A DNA stretch of 24,717 nt from Emmonsiellopsis sp. PD_33 (Eukaryota; Ascomycota; Eurotiomycetes; Onygenales; Ajellomycetaceae): positions 1-24,717 of the forward strand of contig JANTQF010000449.1 of assembly GCA_032988165.1 (NCBI GenBank), given 5' to 3'. Shown here one piece after another: positions 10,171-18,500 of the stretch (positions are counted from its first letter, which is position 1; each line of letters starts with the position of its first letter). The position numbers were made by a program, and so were the translations under genes. The notes under the pieces are model-generated. The model saw only the letters and a program-made list of their open reading frames with translations. It had not been told where the DNA came from and did not search any database.

Positions 10171-10640
10171 TATTCAGAGACAATTAGTAACTTCTAAATG
10201 TAACTATATAAATCCTCTTACCTCAGTATGTATAGATGGGACATCTGCAGGGTTCAAAGCTTAAACATCAATATAATATGCATAGCCTTGTTAGTGAGTT
10301 ATAGGATATTCTGATAAGTACTGAATATATTTAATTTCTACTACAGCATTGAAGTGTGCATTTTGATTTTATGATTATGCTTCAAATGTGAGAGTAATTT
10401 GTAATGGCTCTAGTAGCTTCTCATTCTATAGAAAAGTTAGAAAATAAGGGTTTAATGAAGGGTAATAATAGTTACTAGAAGCTCATAGAGGTTATGAATG
10501 AATAGTAGTTCCTTATCATTCAAGTCCTCCTACTTAACAGGAAGAAGTTTGTTTGGAAGAGGGAGTTACTAGCTAGAGTCCCAATCAATTATATCCTCAT
10601 GCAAGAATATCTTGGTTAGAATTGCTGGCTACCAGTAGCA
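10171..10640. other. AT-rich spacer before the satellite block
   Basis: No coding remnant or clear repeat was recognised here. Purine-rich short repeats (GAATGAAGAG and GAAATGAGGG types) appear near 10,645-10,700, where the satellite begins. It may be the 5' flank of the decayed transposase gene. Confidence 0.4.
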
Positions 10641-10739
10641 TTAAGGAGAGAATGGAGAGAGATAAGGGAATGAAGAGAAATGAGGGAATGAAGAGTAATG
10701 ATGGGAAGTAAGATTAAGATAATAAAGTGGCTAATACAT

Positions 10740-11225
10740 AGATATTTAAAAGGCCATGTATTCTCTTAGTTGTGACTAGAAGTCCCCATTAAAAAGCAAT
10801 AAAGAATAGAGAAAGAAAAGGCCTTCTTCTAGTTGCAATTAGAAGCTCTCATTGAGAAGTAGCAAAGAAAAGAAAAGGCCTTTCAGCTATATTTAATGAA
10901 AGGCCATATTTTCTTCTGGTTGCTCCTTGAAGTTCCCAGTGAGACACAGCAAAGAATAGGATAGAGAAAGAGAAGGCCTTTCAGCTATATTTAATGAAAG
11001 GTCATGTTTTCTCCTGGTTACTCCTAGAAGTTTCTAGTGAGATGCAGCAAAGAATAGAGAAGAAAGGCCATATTTTCTCCTGATTGCTCCTCAAAGTTCC
11101 TGGCAACATACAGCAAAGGATAGAGAAGAAAGGCCATGTTTTCTCCTAGTTGCTCCTAGAAGTTTCCAGTGAGACACAGCAAAGGATAGAGAAGAAAGGC
11201 CATGTTTCTCTCAGAGTCTCAGTTC
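10740..11225 (+). repeat. Satellite block 1 (AAAGGCCTTT-type units, irregular)
   Basis: Diverged units share CAGCAAAGAATAGAGAA, AAAGGCCTTTCAGCTATATT, TAATGAAAGGCCAT and TTTTCTCCTGGTTGCTCCTAG. Complete or shortened units begin near 10,751, 10,819, 10,876 and 10,974, and shortened ones lacking the AAAGGCCTTT arm follow to about 11,215. Where complete, each unit can fold, because GGCCTTT and AAAGGCC are inverted about 15-20 nt apart. Confidence 0.75.
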
Positions 11226-11244
11226 CTACTGGAAGCACCCACCC

Positions 11245-11411
11245 TAATAAAAGGGATATTAAAAATAACTATAGAGTGTAGCCAGTGTTCTTGTCTGGGT
11301 TTAATAGTCTAGCAGCTGAACCTCAGTCTGGAGAGAAGATCCTGATGAATCAGAATCTTCTCTTCAGACTGAGGTCAGAAGTTTGAATTCAGGAGGACTG
11401 ATTTTTTTTTT
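11245..11411 (+). repeat. Hairpin module 1 (tRNA-like boxes, 54-nt hairpin, T tract)
   Basis: In order: a conserved lead-in TATTAAAAATAACTATAG (about 11,260-11,277); a box A-like TAGTCTAGCAGC at 11,305-11,316; a hairpin at 11,321-11,374; a box B-like GTTTGAATTC at 11,381-11,390; and ten T at 11,402-11,411. The hairpin arms are 26 nt each (11,321-11,346 and 11,349-11,374) with 24 Watson-Crick pairs, one G-T pair and one C-A mismatch. The boxes match tRNA-gene promoter consensus once a CpG-to-TpG change in box B is allowed. A run of T is the usual RNA polymerase III terminator. Two relatives with different stem sequences lie at 12,680-12,968 and 24,285-24,440. Transcription is not shown. Confidence 0.6.
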
Positions 11412-11439
11412 GAAGAGGAGTTGTTTTCCCTTTCCCAGT

Positions 11440-12660
11440 TACTACTGGATGTTATTGGGAGAACACAGTGGTGAATAGAGAAAGACAAGGCCTTTCACCT
11501 ATATTTAATGAAAGGTGATGTCTCTGTTCCCTTCTGATTACTACTAAATGTCATTGGGGTTAGGGAAATGCAGTGGTGAATAGAGAAAGAAAAGGCCTTT
11601 AGCTAGGTTTAATGAAAGATGATGTCTCTATTTCCTTCTGGTTGCTACTGGATGTTATTAAGAGAATGTAGTGGTAGATAGAGAAAGATAAGGCCTTTTA
11701 CCTATATTTAATAAAAGGTAATATCTCTGTTTCCTCCTGATTGCTACTGGATGTCATCAGGGTCAGGGGAACACAGTAGTGGATAGAGAAAGAAAAGGCC
11801 TTTAGCTAGGTTTAATGAAAGGTGATGTCTCTATTTCCTCCCAGTTACTACTAGATGTTATTAGGAGAATACAGTGGTGAATAGAGAAAGATAAGGCCTT
11901 TTATCTATATTTAATGAAAGGTGATGTCTCTATTTCCTTCTGATTGCTACTGGATGTCATCAGGGTCAGAAGAACACAGTGGTAGATAGAGAAAGAAAAG
12001 GTCTTTAGCTAGGTTTAATGAAAGATGATGTCTCTATTTCCTCCTAATTGCTACTGAATGTCATCAGAAGAACACAGCAGTGAATAGAGAAAGATAAGGC
12101 CTTTTACCTATATTTAATGAAAGGTAATGTCTTTATTTCCTCCTAGTCACTACTGGATGTCATTGGGATCAGGGGAATGCAGTGGTGAATAGAGAAAGAA
12201 AAGGCCTTTAACTAGGTTTAATGAAAGGTAATGTCTCTATTTCCTCCTAATTGCTACTAGATGTTATTGGGAGAATGCAGCAGTGAATAGAGAAAGATAA
12301 GGCCTTTTATCTATATTTAATGAAAGGTAATGTCTCTGTTCCCTCCCAGTTGCTACTGGATGTTATTGGGGTTGAGGGAACACAGTGGTGAATAGAGAAA
12401 GAAAAGACCTTTAGCTAGGTTTGATGAAAGGTGATGTCTCTATTCCCTCCTGATTGCTACTGGATGTCATTGGGAGAACACAGTGGTGGATAGAGAAAGA
12501 AAAGACCTGTGACTAGGTTTGATGAAAGGCCATGTTTTCTCTCAGTCCCTACTGGATGTCATTGAGGTTGAGGAAATGCAGTGATAGATAGAGAAAGAAA
12601 AGGCCTATGACTATATTTGATGAAAGACCATGTTTTCTTCCAGTCCCTACTGGATGTCAT
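11440..12660 (+). repeat. Satellite block 2: 203-bp dimeric array
   Basis: The AAGGCCTTT landmark (or a one-base variant) occurs at 11,487, 11,592, 11,690, 11,795, 11,893, 11,998, 12,096, 12,201, 12,299, 12,404, 12,502 and 12,600. The steps alternate 105 and 98 bp, with one final 98. A 203-bp dimer is therefore repeated five times, almost without indels. One monomer carries TAGCTAGGTTTAATGAAAGG, the other ACCTATATTTAATGAAAGG. The second feature distinguishing them is a CAGGGTCAGGGGAA-type insert. Each monomer includes TACTGGATGTCATTGGG and GTGAATAGAGAAAGA. No open reading frame is conserved. Confidence 0.9.
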
Positions 12661-12679
12661 CAGCTTGATAAAAAGAATT

Positions 12680-12968
12680 ATAAAAATAATTATAGAAAGA
12701 AACAGATATTCTTTCATAGGTTCAGTAGTCTAGTAATTATGAATCTATTGGAATAATTACTTTTATTTCTCCTGTAGAAGTAATTGTTCTCATAGATTCA
12801 TGGCTCACAATTTGAATCTCAGAGGGACTATTTTTTTCCTTTTTTTTTATTCATGGCTGGCCCACTGGTGCTAGGTTTGAATCCCAGAGGGACTGTTTTT
12901 TTCCTTTTTTTTTATTCATGGCTGGCCCACTAGTGCTAGGTTTGAATCCCAGAGGGACTATTTTTTCC
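12680..12968 (+). repeat. Hairpin module 2 with triplicated tRNA T-arm-like tail
   Basis: The layout matches the module at 11,245-11,411. Lead-in ATTATAAAAATAATTATAG is at about 12,678-12,696 and box A-like TAGTCTAG at 12,726-12,733. The hairpin (12,739-12,801) has 24-nt arms with 21 Watson-Crick pairs, two G-T pairs and one mismatch, around a 15-nt loop. Box B-like TTTGAATC is at 12,811, with a T run after it. The tail unit (ATTCATGGCT...TTTGAATC...GAGGGACT and T run) then repeats with an exact 65-bp step (12,811, 12,876, 12,941). In the second and third copies CTAGGTTTGAATCCCAG forms a 5-bp stem with a 7-nt loop, the geometry of a tRNA T arm, with one A-C pair explained by G to A. Confidence 0.6.
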
Positions 12969-13166
12969 TTTTTTTTCCAGTTATAACCAGATGATTTTGA
13001 AAGAAAGTAGTAAGAAATGGAGAAAGTAAAGGCCTTTCATTAATGATTGATGAAAGGCCATATTCTCTTCCAGTTACTACTAGAGGTCCCTGGTGAGAAG
13101 CAGCAAAGAATAGAGAAAGTAAAGGCCTTTCATCAACAGTCAATGAAAGGCCATGTTCTCTCCCAG
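12969..13166 (+). repeat. Satellite block 3, left part of the interrupted target
   Basis: Two units carry near-perfect inverted repeats: GGCCTTTCAT to ATGAAAGGCC around 13,031-13,059, and a related pair around 13,122-13,152. Between and after them are CCAGTTACTACTAGAGGTCC and CAGCAAAGAATAGAGAAAG. The block ends with CTCTCCCAG at the retrotransposon junction; the expected continuation of the unit (TTACTACTAGAGG) resumes at 24,219 as TCATTACTAGAGG. Confidence 0.8.
13162..13166. repeat. Target-site duplication CCCAG, left copy
   Basis: CCCAG directly abuts the left LTR and is repeated at 24,214-24,218 directly after the right LTR. A 5-bp duplication is typical of Ty3/Gypsy integrases. Confidence 0.9.
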
Positions 13167-13326
13167 TGTAACTTGGTGAACTTGAGATAGAAATGTTGTG
13201 TAGAATAAAATTGATTCTCTAGGTTCTTAAGCTGTCTGTAGGTATTTATATCAGGAAGATCTGACTAAGCTACATACATAACTAAGCTCATAGTCATTTC
13301 ATAGCATGAAGCAGAAGTATGTAATA
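13167..13326 (-). repeat. 3' LTR (left copy)
   Basis: This is 160 bp, starting TGTAACTTGG and ending GTATGTAATA. It aligns without gaps to 24,054-24,213. The terminal CA seen in the other copy has become TA here. LTRs of 160 bp are short for this class. Confidence 0.93.
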
Positions 13327-13330
13327 AGTG

Positions 13331-13340
13331 CTCTCTTTTT
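13331..13340 (-). other. Possible polypurine tract
   Basis: On the minus strand AAAAAGAGAG lies four bases before the 3' LTR, where the plus-strand primer of an LTR element should be. It is short, and the call rests on position and purine content only. Confidence 0.4.
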
Positions 13341-13569
13341 GAAAAGCATGCAATGCCCTCATTGTGATAGTTTGAGGACTAATAAAACATGAGGGTCAAC
13401 TGATGAAAAGACATAATGGTGAAATGTAACATGATAGTAAATGATGTGCCTAGTGAAAATAAAAACAACTATTATTATTTACTCTTATTCTAAGGCTGTC
13501 TGTGGCAATCTGCATGATAGCATGTAGCTGAGTTATTACAAGATATAGAGATGATAGGGTATTTATAAT

Positions 13570-16442
13570 ATGACTAATTGCTACTTATTCATAATATATC
13601 CTTCAAGGTTTTCTTTAAGTCTATCCTCATCCATGCAGCACACCTCATAGTAGTTTATTCCTTATTCCTTAGCAACTTCAAGGGTCTCCTCTGCTTCCTT
13701 TTCTTCAAAGCCCAGTAGCTTGATGAGGCATTGTGTTGTGTGGTAGTAGGTAAGTGCAGAGTCTTATTTGAGTGTTATGTCAAGAGTTTTGAGGCTGATG
13801 AAGAGGATTTACATGAACTTGACTGAGCAATTATGGGTGTGACTAGTAAGACTATCAATGGCTGTATGTAATTTATTATCAGGTAATCCTTGCATATTAC
13901 TATACTGCATTCCTGTGCTGAACTACTTATTGAGTATTGCCAGAATATCTGCAGGTTTGATGTTGTGCAAGTGCATTAGGCATAATACTATTCTAAAGTT
14001 ATCTAGTATGTTTAGAAGTTTCTCTGGTATCATTACTGGTTCCTGCAACCACTTAATCTCCTATTTGATGCACTATATTATCATTTTTTTGATTATATGA
14101 AATGTGACTCCTTTTTTATTTTAGTAGCCTGCCAGGGTGTCTGCTTCTTCCTTGCTGACCTTGCACAGCTGAGTAATGTATTATGCTACTTGCCTGTGAT
14201 CTTTATCAGTATTTAGAGTCTCTAGTACCTTTATGTGCTGTGTCTTTGCTGTCTGTCTGTAATCTTTATTGGTATTAGGAGTCCTTAATACCTCTATATG
14301 CTACATCTAAACTACTTTCTAATGACTGAGTAGGTTTCTGATTGCTTTCTATCTGGTGTTAATATTCATAGCTATGATGTGATCATATGAAATGCCCAGG
14401 TTGCTTCATTTCTGAACAAGATTTGTAGTGTTATGGAGCTAAATGTTGCCTAATATGATAACTACTTTAACTACTTATTCTACTTTGGAAGGGTAAAGCT
14501 GTAGTATTTCTTATATGAGAGGAGAGCTTAGCTGGCTAGTTTCATTATTCATATTTCTATCTATAAGCTTCTTCTGAATAAGCTATTAATTCTGAGACTT
14601 GAAGACATCATCTAAATCATTAAGTTTCTACAGGGCTCTTCATAGTTGTGTATCTATCATGATAAACATGTCATAGAATGTGATGCTAGATGCATGTAGA
14701 GTTTCAGCTATAGTTTATGCCTTGTATTACTTTAATTAGCATAGTTTCATGATATATTTGATAGCATCCTCTTGCATGTATGTGTCTTTATCAGCAGCAC
14801 TAGATGTTCTAATTATATATGTGTCCTCTATGAGATTACTAAGTCACTTCTACTGTCATTCTACAATATCTATAACTACACAGTATAGTTTCTAGTTACT
14901 CATATTAGTCATCTCATTATACAGGGTGCCTGTAAATTTCTAGTTATCTACTGTGTTGCACACTGCCCATACTTTTATATTACATAGAGTCATGACACAT
15001 CAGACTACTTTCTTGCTTCCCTTGATGATATATAGCATAAAGGCCTCTGTGACAACTGTTGGAGTCTCCTTGATGATTTTATAGCTCTCTGGTTGTAGGG
15101 ATGGAGTTTCATTGTGAGCCTGGTGGGTGTCCAAGGAGGTACTAGTGTTAATGGAGTTATTATTACTAATATATTCTTTATTATTAGTGTTCTCTGGTGT
15201 ATCTACTAGTCTGTCAGTTATAACTTGATTATCATTCTATAAATGTTTAAGAACCTCAGCCTCTATACAGTTAAGTCTCTGAGCTGAGATGTACATCACA
15301 GGAGGACATTCAATATGGAAGGATTGAGTCTGCTTGATTTGCTCCTGATAGTTCTAGCAGTAGAGGTTATTTATAATGTTTATAATGTCTTGCTCTATTA
15401 TGCCTGGTAGGAAGATCACAGTATTCTGATGTTCTTATTTATTCAGTAGAATGTTAATTTCCCAGTTTCACACTATAACTCTTTAATCTCATAGGTGAAC
15501 ATATTACTCCTTATTTATGATATACTTATCTGCCTTGTATCTACTCTATATGTTCAGCATAGCTTGCTGATGTGCTTCTCTAGTTGTGTATGCATTATTA
15601 TATCTGATCTTACTCTTACTAAGGTGTTTTCTAAGGAAATCACACACTTTATAACCAGGATTGTGGGAGGTATTTCTGAGGAAGACAGGTTTATTTGCAT
15701 TGTTAACTACTTTAACATCACTCATCTTATTATCCTTATTTTATTTACCTTTTATCTCATCAATCATCATTCTGATCTTAATCTTTAGGTGTTCCACTCA
15801 TGATTTCAGCAGGGGTTCTTTTGACTTAGAGCCCTGAAAGTCCCAGTCTTTTCCTAGGTCAACTCATATTTTTAGGATCAAAAATTATAAAGAGTTCCCA
15901 GTAATGAAGGGTGCTGAAGTCATATTCTCTTTCTCTACCTGCCTTACTTTATAATCTTTCTGTTAGAGGATTAGTCTGTTGTTATAGAGTATCTGACTGT
16001 GTCTCTAGTCTTTCAAGCTAGTAATGATAGTTTGCAGAGCCAGGACTAACATTATATTGATGACTGTGACAGGGAATTCATGATGTTTCATGTTCATAAT
16101 GAGTATGTCCATTTCCCAGTCTGAGTAACCTAATACTTTAAGTGTCTGTTTCACTTGTTTCTTATCTGCCTTTTTATTTGTCATTCTTTATTTTCCTTTT
16201 ATGTCACCAGCCCTGCCTGCAGGGGAGCTATTACTAATGTTGAGGTTTGCAAGATTCATTATGCTGACTGGGAAGTTGATGGATGACTGAAGTGTTTAGC
16301 ATGTCTTTTTAGAGATCTTTACTAGTATGAGAGGCATACTGATAGGTTCATATTACTTTATAATCTTAGATGTAGAGGCCTTTTTATCTCTAGTCTTCTT
16401 AGCTCTATCTTTACTGTTATTTTTATCACTGTAGGGCACCAT
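13570..16442 (-). pseudogene. Extra ORF of the retrotransposon, unknown protein (about 950 codons, broken by stops)
   Basis: A single minus-strand frame runs from ATG 16,442-16,440 in a good context (CACCATGG) to about 13,570 without any frameshift I could find. It begins MVPYSDKNNSKDRAKKTRDK. About two dozen stops interrupt it, each explicable by one transition from CAA, CAG, CGA or TGG. Readable stretches include NLANLNISNSSPAGRAGD, NADNPVF-like polar regions, IIEQDIINIINNLYC, PESYKIIKETPTVVTEAFML, KWLQEPVMIPEKLLN, LMHLHNIKPADILAILNK and LIKLLGFEEKEAEETLEVAK. An internal 20-residue tandem duplication lies near 14,200-14,310 (HIEVLRTPNTNKDYRQ and HIKVLETLNTDKDHRQ). It looks mostly helical, with a basic N-terminus and no obvious signal peptide or membrane segment. 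I recognise no family. It sits downstream of pol in the same orientation. The 3' end is uncertain. Confidence 0.6.
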
Positions 16443-16860
16443 GGTGATTCCACATCTTATGGCATGAAAATAGATGTGCAAGTGTGAGTGGGTAGATATA
16501 AGAAGGAATGATTTTGAATAGATTATAGTGAGATTCTATGTGTGAGATTAGTGAAGTATTATTAGTGAATTCATCATGGCAACAGTTATAAATGTCTGTA
16601 GCTTCCAAAGGCTGGGGTCTTCAATACCATGAGAAGTCCCTACATTCAGTAAATGTTTATTTTAAGGCTCATTGTGAGGATAGTGTTCACCATGGAAAGT
16701 CCATAACTTTCAGTAGATTTCTGAGTAGGATAGAGTTCATTACATGCAATGAATACAATGAAGATGATGATAGTATGTAGTAAATATATATTAGAGTTTA
16801 AGTAGACTAATAGGATAATATCACTATGGATGTGGATGTATGGGTACATGAAGATGCTAT
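16443..16860. other. Spacer between pol and the extra ORF
   Basis: On the minus strand all frames are interrupted and no protein motif is visible. It separates the pol frame (last plausible codons near 16,860) from the ATG of the extra ORF. Any promoter or splice acceptor for the extra ORF would be expected here, but I see no clear candidate. Confidence 0.45.
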
Positions 16861-16864
16861 TTAT

Positions 16865-18500
16865 ACAAGCTAATATAATAATAGGGTAATGAAGATTTCA
16901 TGAAATAAAGGACTTAATTGAGCAATAAAGATGTTAACATCATATAGGGATATGAAATATCTGTGACTAGTAATTGCATATTCTTCTTTCTAATTCATAT
17001 TTTATGAATGTCAAAGTACTTTTAGGGTTCTTTCAGATTTTTAAATAGCTAAGCTACTACCTTTACAGAGCAGCCTCACCAGTGTGTAATTAACAGCAAC
17101 ATAAATTCTTATCTATTGTGCTCATATTGTTGGATCAGCTCCTTTACATTTTAGAGAGCATACTCAGGGTACCATCTATCTTCCTCTGGGCTGTAGCCCT
17201 TCCACCTTATGAGGTATTCAATCTTATTACTGTGTTTGAGAGTCTTTATCTGTTTTGCCATTATTTTTTCTATCTTATATGATTTTCATTCATCTAAATC
17301 TTCTTTCATTGCAACAGGGCCTAGTGCCAGCAGAGTGCAGCTATAGAGGTCTTCCTCCTGTGAGGCAGGTTCCAGATAGGCAATGAATATCATGGGGTGT
17401 ATGCAGAAGTATGCTGAGAGGTTCAGAAGGTAAGTAAGGCTACCAACTTGATGATGAATTGTAAAGAGGCCTGCATACTGAGAGGCAAACTTGCTATAAG
17501 CCTGAAGCAGTGGTATGTTGTATTCTTTGCCAATTTAGAGAAGCACCCTATTACCTATAATAAAGAATCTGAGTGTATACTTCTTATCATAGTACTTTTT
17601 CATGAATATTACTGTGATGTGAAGTGCCTCATTCACATTAAGGTAGCTGAAGAAATCTTGGGAGCTCTGATCTTAAAATGCCTGTGCTAGTTAGAGTAGA
17701 TTTTTAAGCTTTTGACCATACATGTATTAATAGGGGGATATCCCTGTCACTAATGCTATAGTACTATTAAAGAGTGCTTGGAGTAAGAGGGCTGAGTCCT
17801 CTCATTCTTGTGGATCTTCCAGGGCTGCAATTATATGTCTGAGGGCAATTTCATATATCTGATTTGTAATCTCTAACTGGCCATCTACTTGGGGATAGTA
17901 AGCTATAATGTATAGGAGATCTACCCCTAGAGACTTGAAGATTATTACCCAGAATTTGCTGAGAAACTTCTTATCTCTATCTGAGATGATGTAAGATAGA
18001 GTACCTCAGTCACCCATTATCAACTACTTTATAAATAGCTTGGCTCAGAATTCTGCATCCCAATTTTGATGTTCTGGGATAAAGGCTGTCCTCTTGCTTG
18101 CCTTGCAAGTGACTGTCATGCTGGCATCAAATTGGCCCTTAAGGAGACTAAGGACAATATTGATTGTAATGGTATAGAACAGAGATAGCTCTGTGATGAT
18201 TAGCTGAAGTATGTTATATAGCTTATAATGATGAGTAGCATTCTACAGGCAGCTGAAATAGTGGTAAATGTATTTCTTAACAAGATGAGACTTCTTGTAG
18301 ATGAATAATCCATTCAGCTTCTCTATAGTTTGCTGAGGTCTGAGGTGTGCATCTGAATGTGTAATCTTAATAATGTCACTGATGAGTAATTGAGGGATGC
18401 AGAGCTGCACAGTGTCACTGTGGTTATAATATAGTAGATTGTTGTTGAGATTGACATGATATGATAACCTGGTCTGATTTTTCTTGAGTAGCACACTATT
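16865..18500 (-). pseudogene. pol: integrase with C-terminal chromodomain (decayed)
   Basis: This continues the gag-pol frame. The H2C2 zinc-binding segment lies within 18,243-18,400 (IIKITHSDAHLRPQQTIEKL through YHYFSCL). The catalytic core follows: YTITINIVLSLLKGQFDASM near 18,110-18,170, where the first aspartate now reads Asn, then LGVDLLYIIAYYPQVDGQLE near 17,870-17,935 with the last catalytic Glu retained. Stops such as TGA in DPQE-stop-EDSALLLQ are single transitions. A chromodomain (IEYLIRWKGYSPEEDRWYPE) lies at about 17,160-17,222, followed by NVKELIQQYEHN. A chromodomain C-terminal to the integrase defines chromoviruses and is known to steer insertion to modified chromatin, which fits its location in a repeat domain. 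A tail may continue to about 16,860. Confidence 0.88.

Noticed and set aside
13570..16442. Env glycoprotein
   Set aside because: The position fits, but I see no signal peptide, cleavage site or transmembrane segment in the readable frame.
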